Assembly: GCF_900129455.1 (NCBI RefSeq)
Contig: NZ_FQVU01000005.1
Location: 1-64,000, forward strand
Direction of reading: 5' to 3'
DNA from: Jatrophihabitans endophyticus
GTDB taxonomy: Bacteria; Actinomycetota; Actinomycetes; Mycobacteriales; Jatrophihabitantaceae
Length of the DNA: 64,000 nucleotides
Below are positions 25,393 through 34,258 of the stretch, in pieces. Within the stretch, counting starts at the first letter, position 1. Each line of letters starts with the position of its first letter. The position numbers and the translations under genes are program-made. The notes below the pieces were generated by a model. That model did not search any database. It had not been told where the DNA came from and was given only the letters and a program-made list of their open reading frames with translations.

Positions 25393-26670
25393 CTACTTGG
25401 ACGGGCAGATCCGCACGCCGAGCAGGTTGATCGTGCAGAGGTCGAGCGGGGCGCTGGTCGCCCGCCGGGAGGTCGGCGGCGCGGTGAGCGTCGGCAGCGG
25501 GAGCCGCGGCAGCCGGCGGGTGCTCGTCCGGGGCGCCGCCGTGGTGGGCTTTCGCGAGCCCGCGGTGCCCGTCGTGCCGTGCCGTGCAGCGGTGGTCGGG
25601 GACGAGCCGGGCGCGTGGCTGCGCCGGGCCGTCGGGGCAGGGGCCGGCGAGGTCGGGTGCGTGCCCGACGGGCGGGAGCGGGTGGGCACGGGACCGTAGG
25701 AGTCGCTCGGCGCGTGCTGCAGGCAGCGGCAGCCGACGCGACCGTCCAGGGCCTTGACCCGCGCCGCGGCGGTCCGCAGGACGGTCATCGACCTCGTGGC
25801 GCTGCTGCGTGCGGAGGTGCCCGCCGGGACGGCCTTGCGCAGTCGGGCGAGGCGGTCCAGCTGGCCGGGCCACCAGGACTGCATGCCCCGCAACGCGTCG
25901 GCCGAGCCCGCCTGGACGGCCGTCGCGCCGAGGAGGCGCAGCGCGGCGCGCGTGTCGTCGTCGGCGGCGGTGAGGGTGTCGGTGACCTGATGGCTGGTCT
26001 CGGGCGAGAGGCCGCCGGCCTGCAGTCGGCCACCGGCGGCGGCCGCGGTGGCGCGCGAGACCAGCGTGCGTGCCTCCTCGACGCGGGTCTGCGCGAACTG
26101 CAGGTGGTACCGGGCCCGGTCGGCGTCGTCGTCGGCGAAGGACAGCTCGACGCGTTCGCTCGTGCGCTTCAGGCCGTAGAGGGTGTCGCCGGGCACGGCG
26201 TCCCGGCTCAGCCAGACCGCACCGCCGAGTACCAGCGCCAGGACGGTGACGACGGAGGCGGCGACGGCCAGCGGCCGGGCGAGCGGGACGCGCCGCCGCC
26301 GGCGGGTGCGCTCGGCGCCGGTCGACGGGACGGCAGGGGTGCCCGGGCGCGGCCGCGGGCTGGGGCGGGGTCGGTCGAGCACCGCGGTGGAGCCGCCGGC
26401 GGCGGGGGTGGTGTCGGCGACCGCCGTGGGGCGCGTCGCGGCGCCCGGCACGGTGGTCGGGTCGTCGGCGCTCTCGGCGACGATGCGGGGCGCGATGGCC
26501 ACGAGCTGCGCGCGGAGCTCGGCGCGGAACTCCGGCCGTGGCGCGGGGGCGACGGGGAGACGTGCCAGCTCGTCGAGCACGGCGACGACGCGCGGGTCGG
26601 TCGAGGTCGTCGGGTCCTGGACCCGGCGGAACCCACGACCGCCCGTGCGCGTCCGACGCTCGTCAGCCAT
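25393..26670 (-). CDS. DUF5667 membrane protein, probable RsbN-type anti-sigma factor
   Basis: A protein of 425 residues: an N-terminal cytoplasmic helical part (about 25-62, [15 protein letters not shown]), a Pro-rich linker, a membrane helix at about 132-154, a DUF5667 domain (about 158-265, [16 protein letters not shown]) and a long Thr/Pro/Arg-rich tail that ends in [14 protein letters not shown]. In Streptomyces the gene next to bldN encodes RsbN, a membrane anti-sigma factor with this layout. It lies downstream of the bldN-like gene and has a sigma-BldN-type promoter at 26752-26779. ATG 26670 has GGGAG nine bases upstream. Confidence 0.8.
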   Translation of the reverse strand: MADERRTRTGGRGFRRVQDPTTSTDPRVVAVLDELARLPVAPAPRPEFRAELRAQLVAIAPRIVAESADDPTTVPGAATRPTAVADTTPAAGGSTAVLDRPRPSPRPRPGTPAVPSTGAERTRRRRRVPLARPLAVAASVVTVLALVLGGAVWLSRDAVPGDTLYGLKRTSERVELSFADDDADRARYHLQFAQTRVEEARTLVSRATAAAAGGRLQAGGLSPETSHQVTDTLTAADDDTRAALRLLGATAVQAGSADALRGMQSWWPGQLDRLARLRKAVPAGTSARSSATRSMTVLRTAAARVKALDGRVGCRCLQHAPSDSYGPVPTRSRPSGTHPTSPAPAPTARRSHAPGSSPTTAARHGTTGTAGSRKPTTAAPRTSTRRLPRLPLPTLTAPPTSRRATSAPLDLCTINLLGVRICPSK

Positions 26671-26751
26671 CGGCCCGAACTCCCGTTTCCGGACGCGTCG
26701 GTGCGCGTCCGCCACCCAGTGCCGCGCCGGCGAACCCGCCGGTCACCGGGT

Positions 26752-26779
26752 AGAACGACGAGGGCGGTCCGCAGTTACG
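26752..26779 (-). promoter_or_regulatory. Sigma-BldN-type promoter of the rsbN-like gene
   Basis: On the minus strand CGTAAC (26779-26774), 16 bases, then CGTTCT (26757-26752). This matches the known sigma-BldN pattern CGTAAC-N16-CGTTGA in ten of twelve positions with exact spacing. It lies about 80 bases upstream of the rsbN-like start, as expected if BldN controls its own antagonist. Confidence 0.6.
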
Positions 26780-26847
26780 CCGGAGCCCGTACAAATTGCC
26801 GGGACACCATGTCCCGCCTAGCCGTCGCGGCCCGGCCGGCCGGACCG

Positions 26848-27696
26848 TCATCGCAGCTCGCCACCGACGATCTCGGCCAGCTTGCGCACGGCCCGGTGCT
26901 GCAGCGCCTTCACCGCGCCGTCGTTCTTGCCCATCACCGCGGCGGTCTCGCTCACCGACAGCCCCTGGATGAAGCGCAGCATCACGCAGTCGCGCTGTTC
27001 GTCGCCCAGCTGCCGCACCGCCGCCATCAACCGTTCGGACTGCAGGGTCTCGAGCACGGCGGCCTCGGTGCTGCGCTCGTGGTCCTTGCGTTCGATGGTC
27101 TCGCCGGTCGGGGTCTCGAGCCGGTGCCGGGCCGACTTCATGTGGTCGAGCACGATGTTGCGCGCGATCGTGACGAACCAGGCGCCGATGTCACGGCCCT
27201 GGTAGCTGAACGAGCCGATGCGCCGCAACGCCCGCAAGAACGTCTCGCTGGTGAAGTCCTCGGCGAGCGCGCGGTCGTTGACGCGGAAGTAGATGAAGCG
27301 GTAGACGACGTCGACGTACCGGTCGTAGAGCACGCCGAAGGCCTCGCCGTCCCCGTCCTGCGCCGCGCGTACCAGTCGCCAGCCCTCGGCGTGGCTCTCC
27401 TCGACGCCGCCGGCGACGGCGTCACCCGGGTCGTCGCCGCTGCCGGTGTCGTCGCTGCTGCCGCCGCCGGGCCGGGTGCCCGCGACCGGACGCGCTGCGG
27501 TCCCGCGCCACCGGCCGCGCTCGGCGTGGGCGGTCGGCACCGAGGCCGCGACGGCGGGGCGGTGCGGGTGGCCGGCCGTCGCGTACGCCGGGCGCGCACC
27601 CAACCGGGCCAGTGCGTCGTTGACCAGATCGGCGAGGGCCGACAGGCCGGTCGCCTCGTCGGTGCGCGCCGGGCGACGCAGCGGCGCACCTGGCAT
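26848..27696 (-). CDS. bldN: BldN-like ECF RNA polymerase sigma factor
   Basis: Sigma factor of 282 residues. Region 2 spans about 114-185 (DRYVDVVYRFIYFRVNDRAL, AEDFTSETFLRAL) and region 4 about 220-275 (LGDEQRDCVMLRFIQGLSVS). In front lies an extension of about 105 mostly disordered residues, rich in Ala, Gly, Asp and Arg. Streptomyces BldN has a comparable N-terminal pro-sequence that is removed by proteolysis. AAGGGG lies eight bases before the ATG. Position beside an rsbN-like gene and near rex-hem matches Streptomyces, so the name is well supported. Confidence 0.88.
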   Translation of the reverse strand: MPGAPLRRPARTDEATGLSALADLVNDALARLGARPAYATAGHPHRPAVAASVPTAHAERGRWRGTAARPVAGTRPGGGSSDDTGSGDDPGDAVAGGVEESHAEGWRLVRAAQDGDGEAFGVLYDRYVDVVYRFIYFRVNDRALAEDFTSETFLRALRRIGSFSYQGRDIGAWFVTIARNIVLDHMKSARHRLETPTGETIERKDHERSTEAAVLETLQSERLMAAVRQLGDEQRDCVMLRFIQGLSVSETAAVMGKNDGAVKALQHRAVRKLAEIVGGELR

Positions 27697-28121
27697 GTTC
27701 GCTGCCCCTTCGCCCGACTCCGACCCGGGCCGCCTCCGGCAGGTGGCCCGTGTGAAAAAATTTCGCTTTCCGTACCGCGGCTCGGCTGGTTGGGCGTCTC
27801 CGAACCCGGCGACGGTGACGCCTTTGGCCCGGAACGCCGGGATTACCGGGTCATCCACCTGCTCGCTGTCCTCTAGCTTGCACGCCGTGTCACGAATGGC
27901 AAGGGTCGTCCGATACATCGACGGCCGCGGGACGCGTCCGCCGGACGGGTGCGGGGCACGAACGGCGCGGCGTGTGCCGCCCGGTGAGGGGAGCGTGACG
28001 AGTGAGCGCAGCAGCGCGGTGGAGGTCGTTCCCGCATTGCCGCACACCGTGACGGGCACGGTGAAGAAGTGGCAGCTCGATCCCGGCGGGTCGGGCGAGG
28101 ACGTCGAAGGGCAGGTCGCCG
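27697..28121. other. Longest intergenic stretch, divergent leader of bldN-like and glutaredoxin genes
   Basis: 425 bases between divergent genes. It holds a sharply AT-rich patch at about 27753-27770 (six A then three T, AAAAAATTT), unusual in this genome and 57 bases upstream of the bldN-like start. It also holds a GAATGGCAAGG/ATACAT stretch near 27894-27918 and one doubtful small frame at 27995. No promoter could be assigned with confidence on either strand, and no riboswitch or repeat was recognised. Confidence 0.4.
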
Positions 28122-28135
28122 ATGGCTCCCGCTGA
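27995..28135 (+). CDS. Doubtful 46-residue open frame
   Basis: GTG start with AGGGGAG immediately before it, a spacing that is too tight. The product begins VTSERSSAVEVVPALPH and ends in an acidic Gly-rich stretch. It overlaps the glutaredoxin start by 14 bases. No family is recognised. It may be a coupled leader peptide or just a chance frame. Confidence 0.25.
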   Translation: MTSERSSAVEVVPALPHTVTGTVKKWQLDPGGSGEDVEGQVADGSR

Positions 28136-28370
28136 CCACGTGGTGACCCTGCTCACCCGCACCGGATGCCATCTGTGCGAGGAGGCCGAGACGCTGCTGC
28201 GCGCGCTGGCCGCCGAGCTCGGCTTCGCCTATCGCGAGGCGGACGTCGACGCCGTCCCGCGGCTGCGTGCGGAGTACTCCGACCGGGTGCCGGTGATCCT
28301 CGTCGACGGCAAGGAGCACGGGTACTGGCGTGTCGAGGAGGCCCGCTTCCGCCGGGCCGTCGCCCGCTGA
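28122..28370 (+). CDS. Glutaredoxin-family protein
   Basis: Thioredoxin-fold protein of 82 residues with the redox motif C-H-L-C near the N-terminus (TRTGCHLCEEA), a cis-Pro in RVPVILVDG and a C-terminal helix. It corresponds to Rv0508, next to hemA in mycobacteria, and to the DUF836/glutaredoxin-like group. It is probably reduced by mycothiol or a thioredoxin system. It lies immediately upstream of rex, which itself senses redox state. Confidence 0.9.
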   Translation: MAPADHVVTLLTRTGCHLCEEAETLLRALAAELGFAYREADVDAVPRLRAEYSDRVPVILVDGKEHGYWRVEEARFRRAVAR

Positions 28371-28433
28371 CGTCCGGCTCCGTCGACCCGCCGGCCGCCG
28401 CGCGAGGCATCCACTACCACGGCCCCTCGCGAT

Positions 28434-28463
28434 TTGGGAAAAGATTCACGAGCGGCGTACCGT
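28434..28463 (+). promoter_or_regulatory. rex promoter overlapped by a Rex operator
   Basis: TTGGGAA-N4-TTCACGA at 28434-28451 matches the Rex operator TTGTGAA-N4-TTCACAA in 12 of 14 positions. Its first six bases TTGGGA act as the -35, with TACCGT at 28458-28463 as -10 after an 18-base spacer. Rex bound here would block RNA polymerase. Confidence 0.6.
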
Positions 28464-28564
28464 CCAGAAGCGGAAATCAGCCCTACCACACCGACTCCGA
28501 CGCCCGCGCGCAGGTCCGCTCCGCGTTCGCGCCACGCCGTCCGGGTCATCTCCTCGAGGTGTCG

Positions 28565-29278
28565 ATGTCGCAGCCGCGCAACGTCCGCGGACAGGTCGTG
28601 CCCGACGCCCCGCGCGCCGGCGAGGCCCGCTCCGTCCCGGACGCGACGGTGGCCCGCCTGGCGACCTACCTGGGCGTGCTGACGCTCCTGGCCGAGCGCG
28701 CGATCACCACCGTGTCGTCCGAGGAGCTCGCCACCGGGGCCGGGGTGAACTCCGCCATGCTGCGCAAGGACCTGTCCTACCTCGGGTCGTACGGCATCCG
28801 GGGGGTCGGGTACGACGTCGGCATCCTCACCCGACAGATCTCGCGCACCCTCGGCCTGACCGTGCACCGCTCGGTCGCCCTCGTCGGCGTCGGCAACCTC
28901 GGTCAGGCGCTCGCCGGCTACGCGGGCTTCGCGTCGCGCGGCTTCCGCATCGCCGCGTTGCTGGACGCGGCCCCCGAGCTGGTCGGCACGACCGTGCAGG
29001 GCTTCACCGTGCGCGACGTCGCCGAGCTCGACCGCGTCGTGGCCGAGGAAGGCATCACCATCGCCGTGCTGGCGGTGCCGGGCAAGGTGGCCCAGGAGGT
29101 GTGCGACCGGCTGGTCGCGGCCGGGGTCACCAGCATCCTGAACTTCGCGCCCGTCGTCGTGTCGGTGCCCGAGCACGTCGACGTGCGCAAGGTCGACCTC
29201 GCCGCCGAGCTGCAGATCCTCTCGTTCCACGAGAACCGCAAGGCCGCCGCGGCCCTGACGAAGGCGGCCAACTCGTGA
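28565..29278 (+). CDS. rex: Redox-sensing transcriptional repressor Rex
   Basis: Repressor that senses the NADH/NAD+ ratio and releases DNA when NADH is high. The 237 residues have an N-terminal winged helix at about 30-95 (TVSSEELATGAGVNSAMLRK and the DLSYLGSYGIRGVGYDV wing). A Rossmann domain follows, with VALVGVGNLGQALAGY and the domain-swapped C-terminal helix. GAGG precedes the ATG. It heads the hemA-hemC-hemD operon, as in Streptomyces, and has its own operator upstream. Confidence 0.96.
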   Translation: MSQPRNVRGQVVPDAPRAGEARSVPDATVARLATYLGVLTLLAERAITTVSSEELATGAGVNSAMLRKDLSYLGSYGIRGVGYDVGILTRQISRTLGLTVHRSVALVGVGNLGQALAGYAGFASRGFRIAALLDAAPELVGTTVQGFTVRDVAELDRVVAEEGITIAVLAVPGKVAQEVCDRLVAAGVTSILNFAPVVVSVPEHVDVRKVDLAAELQILSFHENRKAAAALTKAANS

Positions 29279-29354
29279 GCGAGGCTTGCCGAGTGAACCA
29301 GGGGCACAGTGCGCGCCGAGCCTCGTGCGCGCCCGCAGCGGAACGAGGACGCGC

Positions 29355-30650
29355 ATGAGCGTCATCGTGGTCGGTCTGTCGCACCGGACGGCGCCGGTGT
29401 CGGTGCTCGAGCGCGCGTCGGTGTCGGCCGACGACCTGCGCAAGACCCTGGAGGAGCTGCACCGCGCGGAGACCATCAGCGAGGTGCTGCTGCTCTCGAC
29501 CTGCAACCGGGTCGAGGTCTACGCCGACATCCCGCGCTTCCACCCCGGCGACTTCGAGATCCGCTCGGTGCTCGCGCGGCACGCGGGCATGGCGATCGCC
29601 GACCTGTCCGACCACTGTTACGTGCACTTCGCCGAGGCGGCGGCCGAGCACATGTTCAGCGTCGCCGCCGGACTCGACTCGATGGTCGTCGGCGAGTCGC
29701 AGATCCTGGGCCAGCTGCGCGTCGCCTACGCGCTGGGCACCGAGCTCGGGTCGGTCGGCACCGTCATGCACGACCTGACGCAGACCGCGTTGCGGGTGGG
29801 CAAGCGGGTGCACGCCGAGACCGGCATCGACCGCGCCGGCGCGTCCGTCGTGTCGGTCGCGCTCGACCGTGCCGAGCAGGCGCTCGGCCACCTCGAGGGG
29901 CGTACCGCCCTGATCGTCGGTGCCGGCTCGATGGGGGCGCTCAGCGGCGCCACGCTGCGGCGCCGCGGCGTGACCGACATCGTGGTGGCGAACCGCTCGC
30001 TCGAACGGGCCGAGCGTCTCGCCGAGAATCTGGACGGTCGCGCGGTCGCCCTCACCCGGCTGCAGCACGAGATCGCGAACGCCGACGTCCTCGTCTCCTC
30101 GACCGGCTCCACCGGCCTGGTGGTCGAGTCCCACCTCGTCGGCGCACGTCACGAGCGACCGCTGTGCGTGCTCGACCTCGCGCTGCCGCGCGACGTCGAC
30201 CCGGCGGTCGCGGTGTCGCCCGGCGTCACCTACGTCGACCTCGAGGCGCTGCGCAACGGCGGCGCCATGGTCAGCGACGCCGAGGTCGACGCGTCGACGG
30301 CGATCGTGGCCGCCGAGCTGCAGGACTACCTGATCGCGCAGCAGCGGCTGGCGGTCGCGCCGACCGTGACCGCGCTCCGAGCGCGTGCCAAGCAGGTCGT
30401 CGACTCCGAGCTCGCCCGCCTCGACGGCCGGCTGCCCGGCCTCGACCCGGCCGACCGCGGCGAGGTCGCCGACGCCGTGCGCCGCGCGGTCGAGAAGGTG
30501 CTGCACGCGCCGACCGTCCGCGTGAAGGAGCTCGCCTCGACACCGGGCGGCGACCAGTACGCCGCTGCGCTGCGCGAGCTGTTCGGGCTCGACCCCGCCG
30601 CCGCGGAGTCCGTCGCCGCGGTCAAGAAGCAGACCGGCGAGGTGCGATGA
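29355..30650 (+). CDS. hemA: Glutamyl-tRNA reductase
   Basis: First enzyme of the C5 heme pathway. It reduces Glu-tRNA with NADPH to glutamate-1-semialdehyde in the cytoplasm. The 431 residues start IVVGLSHRTAPVSVLE, hold the nucleophile Cys50 in LLSTCNRVEVY, the ESQILGQLR segment, the NADPH motif ALIVGAGSMGALSG and the helical dimerisation domain. GAGGA lies five bases before the ATG. It follows rex by 76 bases and overlaps hemC (ATGA), so it is likely under Rex control. Confidence 0.97.
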   Translation: MSVIVVGLSHRTAPVSVLERASVSADDLRKTLEELHRAETISEVLLLSTCNRVEVYADIPRFHPGDFEIRSVLARHAGMAIADLSDHCYVHFAEAAAEHMFSVAAGLDSMVVGESQILGQLRVAYALGTELGSVGTVMHDLTQTALRVGKRVHAETGIDRAGASVVSVALDRAEQALGHLEGRTALIVGAGSMGALSGATLRRRGVTDIVVANRSLERAERLAENLDGRAVALTRLQHEIANADVLVSSTGSTGLVVESHLVGARHERPLCVLDLALPRDVDPAVAVSPGVTYVDLEALRNGGAMVSDAEVDASTAIVAAELQDYLIAQQRLAVAPTVTALRARAKQVVDSELARLDGRLPGLDPADRGEVADAVRRAVEKVLHAPTVRVKELASTPGGDQYAAALRELFGLDPAAAESVAAVKKQTGEVR

Positions 30651-31567
30651 CCGAGGCCCGCACCTTCCGGGTGGGCACGCGGGCGAGCCGGCTCGCCCGG
30701 GCCCAGACCGACCACGTGATCTCGCAGCTGGGCGCGCCCACCGAGACCGTCCACATCACGACCGAGGGCGACCGCTCGGCCGCGGCGCTGACGCAGATCG
30801 GCGGCACCGGCGTGTTCGTGTCGGCGCTGCGCAGCGCGCTGCTCGCGGGCGAGATCGACATCGCCGTCCACTCCTACAAGGACCTGCCCACCGGCCCCGC
30901 CGACGGCATCACCGTGGCAGCCGTCCCGCCCCGCGAGGACCCGCGCGACGTGCTGGTCGCCCGCGACGGGCTCACGCTCGGCGAGCTGCCCGCCGGGGCG
31001 CGGGTGGGGACCGGCTCGCCCCGGCGCGCCGCGCAGTTGAACGCGCTCGGGCTCGGCGTCGAGGTCGTCCCGATCCGCGGGAACATCGACACCCGCGTCG
31101 GCAAGGTCACCGCCGGCGAGTGCGACGCCGTCGTGCTGGCGTACGCCGGGCTGCGGCGCATCGGTCGCGCCGACCTCGTCACCGAGGTGCTCGACCCGAT
31201 CCAGGTGCTGCCCGCGGCGGCCCAGGGCGCGCTCGCGATCGAGTGCCGGTCCGACGACGCCGGCGCCGTGGCGCTGCTGAGCGTGCTGGACCACGCGGCC
31301 AGCCGGGCGGCGGTCGCCGCCGAGCGCGCGTTGCTCGAGGCGCTCGAGGCGGGCTGCTCGTCCCCGATCGGGGCACTGGCCGAGATCGCCGAGGGCGACG
31401 ACGGCCCCGAGATTTTCCTGCGTGGTTCGGTGACCGCGATCGACGGCAGCGACGCCGTTCGACTGTCGGCCACCGGACCCACGACCGATGCCGACGGAGT
31501 CGGCCGGCGCCTTGCCGCCGAGCTGCTCGCCGACGGCGCCACCACCATGATGGGGAGCACTGCATGA
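30647..31567 (+). CDS. hemC: Porphobilinogen deaminase (hydroxymethylbilane synthase)
   Basis: Joins four porphobilinogen units into hydroxymethylbilane. The 306 residues include RVGTRASRLARAQ, the catalytic Asp in HSYKDLPT, the Arg-rich GTGSPRRAAQL and IRGNIDTRVGK, and Cys237 (EAGCSSPIGA) that carries the dipyrromethane cofactor. The reading frame overlaps both hemA and the cobA/hemD fusion by four bases, indicating tight coupling. Confidence 0.97.
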   Translation: MTEARTFRVGTRASRLARAQTDHVISQLGAPTETVHITTEGDRSAAALTQIGGTGVFVSALRSALLAGEIDIAVHSYKDLPTGPADGITVAAVPPREDPRDVLVARDGLTLGELPAGARVGTGSPRRAAQLNALGLGVEVVPIRGNIDTRVGKVTAGECDAVVLAYAGLRRIGRADLVTEVLDPIQVLPAAAQGALAIECRSDDAGAVALLSVLDHAASRAAVAAERALLEALEAGCSSPIGALAEIAEGDDGPEIFLRGSVTAIDGSDAVRLSATGPTTDADGVGRRLAAELLADGATTMMGSTA

Positions 31568-33123
31568 CCCGCGCGCGCAAGACCGTCGGCCGGATCACCT
31601 TCGTAGGTGCCGGTCCCGGCGATCCCGGCCTGCTGACCACCCGTGCCGCGGACGCCGTCCGGGCCGCCGACCTCGTGGTGGTCGACGCCGCGGTGGCGCC
31701 GGGGGTGGTCGCTCTCGCGAGCGGCGAGGTCCGGCCGGCCGAGACCGTCGCCGCCGAGACGGCCAAGGTGACGCTGACCGAGGCCCGCAACGGTCGTCAC
31801 GTCGTCCGGCTCGTCGCCGGCGACCCGTTCGTCGACGACGCCGCGGTCAAGGAGGCACTGGCGGTCGCCAAGACCGTCGTGCCCTTCGAGGTCGTCCCGG
31901 GCGTCACGCTCGGCACCGGCACGGCGGCCTACGCCGGCGTCCCGGTGGGCTCGGTGCGCACCGAGGTCGACCTCGCCGACATCGCCGACGCCGACTTCGA
32001 GGCGCTGGCCGGCGCCGCCGGCACCCTGGTGCTCACCGTCGACGCGGCCGAGGTCGAGAACGTCGGCGAGCAGCTGGTGGCCAACGGCCTCAAGCCCGAC
32101 ACCCCGGTCGCGGTGAGCTGCGCCGGAACGACCACCGGCCAGCAGACCGTGCTCGGCCAGGTCGGTGATCTCGCGCTGGCGACGGTGGGGATGTCCGGCC
32201 GGCTCGTCGTGACGGTCGGCAAGGCCGCCGCCGCGCGCGACAAGCTGACGTGGTGGGAGTCCCGGCCGCTCTACGGCTGGAAGGTGCTCGTGCCGCGGAC
32301 CAAGGAGCAGGCCGGCGTCATGAGCGAGCGGCTGCGTGGTCACGGCGCGGTGCCCGTCGAGGTGCCGACGATCGCCGTCGAGCCGCCCCGCACGCCGACG
32401 CAGATGGAGCGGGCGATCAAGGGCCTCGTCACCGGGCGCTACGAGTGGATCATCTTCACCTCGACGAACGCCGTGCGCGCCGTCCGGGAGAAGTTCGAGG
32501 AGTTCGGCCTGGACGCCCGTGCCTTCGCCGGCGTCAAGATCGGCTGCGTCGGCAAGGCGACGGCCGAGGCCGTCCGCTCGTTCGGCATCAAGCCCGAGCT
32601 CGTGCCCGCCGACGACAACGCGTCGTCCGAGGGCCTGCTCGCCGACTTCCCGCCGTACGACGACGTGCTCGACCCGATCGACCGCGTCCTGCTGCCGCGC
32701 GCCGACATCGCGACCGAGACGCTCGCAGCCGGGCTGCGTGAGCTCGGCTGGGAGATCGACGACGTCACCGCCTACCGCACCGTGCGCGCCGCCCCGCCGG
32801 CGGCCGAGATCCGCGACGCGATCAAGTCCGGTGGGTTCCAGGCCGTGTGCTTCACGTCCTCGTCGACCGTGCGCAACCTCGTCGGCATCGCCGGCAAGCC
32901 GCACGCCCGGACCGTCGTCGCCTGCATCGGCCCGCAGACCGCCGCCACGGCCACCGAGTTCGGCCTGCGCGTCGACGTACAGCCCGAGGAGGCCACGGTG
33001 CCCGCGCTGATCGACGCGCTCGCGGAGTTCGCCGTCGAGCGGGCCGCGGCGGAGAAGGAGAAGGTGGCCACCGCCGCCGCGAAGAAGCCGGTCCGCGGTT
33101 CGGCCCGGCGCGCCTCGCGCTGA
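31564..33123 (+). CDS. hemD: Fused uroporphyrinogen-III methyltransferase / uroporphyrinogen-III synthase
   Basis: A bifunctional protein of 519 residues. The N-terminal half (about 10-230) is SUMT/CobA-like (ITFVGAGPGDPGLLTTRA and RLVAGDPFV), which would make precorrin-2 for siroheme or cobalamin. The C-terminal half (about 240-500) is uroporphyrinogen-III synthase (WKVLVPRTKEQAGVMSERL, TAYRTV, CFTSSSTVRNL). A Lys/Ala-rich tail follows. This fusion is usual in actinobacteria. The methyltransferase half departs from the usual family motifs in several loops and may have lost activity; that needs testing. Confidence 0.92.
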   Translation: MTRARKTVGRITFVGAGPGDPGLLTTRAADAVRAADLVVVDAAVAPGVVALASGEVRPAETVAAETAKVTLTEARNGRHVVRLVAGDPFVDDAAVKEALAVAKTVVPFEVVPGVTLGTGTAAYAGVPVGSVRTEVDLADIADADFEALAGAAGTLVLTVDAAEVENVGEQLVANGLKPDTPVAVSCAGTTTGQQTVLGQVGDLALATVGMSGRLVVTVGKAAAARDKLTWWESRPLYGWKVLVPRTKEQAGVMSERLRGHGAVPVEVPTIAVEPPRTPTQMERAIKGLVTGRYEWIIFTSTNAVRAVREKFEEFGLDARAFAGVKIGCVGKATAEAVRSFGIKPELVPADDNASSEGLLADFPPYDDVLDPIDRVLLPRADIATETLAAGLRELGWEIDDVTAYRTVRAAPPAAEIRDAIKSGGFQAVCFTSSSTVRNLVGIAGKPHARTVVACIGPQTAATATEFGLRVDVQPEEATVPALIDALAEFAVERAAAEKEKVATAAAKKPVRGSARRASR

Positions 33124-33128
33124 CCTCG

Positions 33129-33158
33129 CGCGCCGCGTCGCTCCGGCGGCGCGGCGCG
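33129..33158 (+). terminator. GC hairpin after the hemD stop
   Basis: CGCGCCGCG (33129-33137) pairs with CGCGGCGCG (33150-33158) around a 12-base loop, beginning six bases past the hemD stop. No T-run. It may end or weaken the rex-hem transcript before hemB. Confidence 0.4.
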
Positions 33159-33250
33159 GGTGGCGCTGGGCACGGGGATCGTCCTGCGTGTCCCGCGTCC
33201 GGCGTCGTGTGGTGCCCGAAGATCGCCGAGCGGGGGCTGCGGCACCGCCG

Positions 33251-33256
33251 TAACCT
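33251..33256 (+). promoter_or_regulatory. -10 box of hemB, leaderless pattern
   Basis: TAACCT, six bases before GTG at 33263. It indicates that hemB has its own promoter. Confidence 0.5.
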
Positions 33257-33262
33257 GGGTTC

Positions 33263-34258
33263 GTGAGCCTGCCCCAGTTGCCGCCGTTCCCGGCGTCGCG
33301 TCCGCGCCGGCTGCGGCGCACCGCCGCACTGCGTCGCCTCGTCGGTGAGGTGACGGTCCGGCCGAGCGACCTCGTCCTGCCGATGTTCGTGCGCGAGGGG
33401 ATCGACGAGCCGGTGCCGATCGGGTCGATGCCCGGCGTCGTGCAGCACAGCCTCGACTCGCTGGCCAAGGCCGCGCGCGAGGCCGTCACCGCGGGGGTCG
33501 GCGGCGTGATGCTCTTCGGCGTCCCCGAGCACAAGGACGCCCGAGGCTCCGGCGCCGACGACCCCGACGGCATCCTCAACGTCGGCCTGCGCCGGCTGCG
33601 CGACGAGCTCGGCGACGACACCGTGCTGATGGCCGACCTGTGTCTCGACGAGTTCACCGACCACGGTCACTGCGGCGTCCTCGACGAGCGGGGCGGGGTC
33701 GACAACGACGCCACCCTCGAGCGGTACGCCGCGATGGGGCTCGCCCAGGCCGCGGCCGGTGCCCACCTGCTCGGCACCAGCGGGATGATGGACGGCCAGG
33801 TCGCGGCGGTGCGGCAGGCGCTCGACGCCGCCGGACACGTCGACACCGGCATCCTGGCGTACGCGCCGAAGTACTCCTCGGGCTTCTACGGCCCGTTCCG
33901 CGAGGCGGTGAACTCCTCGCTGCAGGGCGATCGCGCCAGTTACCAGCAGGACGCCACGCGCACCGTCGCCGACGCGCTGGCCGAGGTCGCGCTGGACGTC
34001 GGCGAGGGGGCGGACGTCGTCATGGTGAAGCCGGCGCTGCCCTACCTCGACATCCTGCGCGCCGTCGCCGACGCCAGCCCCGTCCCGGTGGCGGCGTACC
34101 AGATCAGCGGGGAGTACGCGATGGTCGAGGCGGCCGTCGCGAACGGCTGGCTCGACCGCGAGCGGGTCATGCTCGAGACGCTGACGTCGATCAGGCGGGC
34201 CGGCGCGTCGGTGATCCTCACCTACTGGGCGAGCGAAGCCGCGACCCTGCTGCGGTGA
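33263..34258 (+). CDS. hemB: Delta-aminolevulinic acid dehydratase (porphobilinogen synthase)
   Basis: Condenses two aminolevulinate molecules to porphobilinogen. The 331 residues include PMFVREGID, LMADLCLDEFTDHGHCG (with metal-binding Cys), the two active-site lysines in AYAPKYSSGFYGPF and VMVKPALPYLD, and the tail AVANGWLD. It starts at GTG 33263 with a -10 box just upstream. It overlaps the following GNAT fusion gene by GTGA. Confidence 0.97.
   Translation: MSLPQLPPFPASRPRRLRRTAALRRLVGEVTVRPSDLVLPMFVREGIDEPVPIGSMPGVVQHSLDSLAKAAREAVTAGVGGVMLFGVPEHKDARGSGADDPDGILNVGLRRLRDELGDDTVLMADLCLDEFTDHGHCGVLDERGGVDNDATLERYAAMGLAQAAAGAHLLGTSGMMDGQVAAVRQALDAAGHVDTGILAYAPKYSSGFYGPFREAVNSSLQGDRASYQQDATRTVADALAEVALDVGEGADVVMVKPALPYLDILRAVADASPVPVAAYQISGEYAMVEAAVANGWLDRERVMLETLTSIRRAGASVILTYWASEAATLLR

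Noticed and set aside
30874-33657. Very long open frame (over 900 codons) on the minus strand
   Set aside because: It lies antisense to hemC, cobA/hemD and hemB, is rich in Arg, Gly, Asp and His as expected for mirror frames in high-GC DNA, and has no domain.
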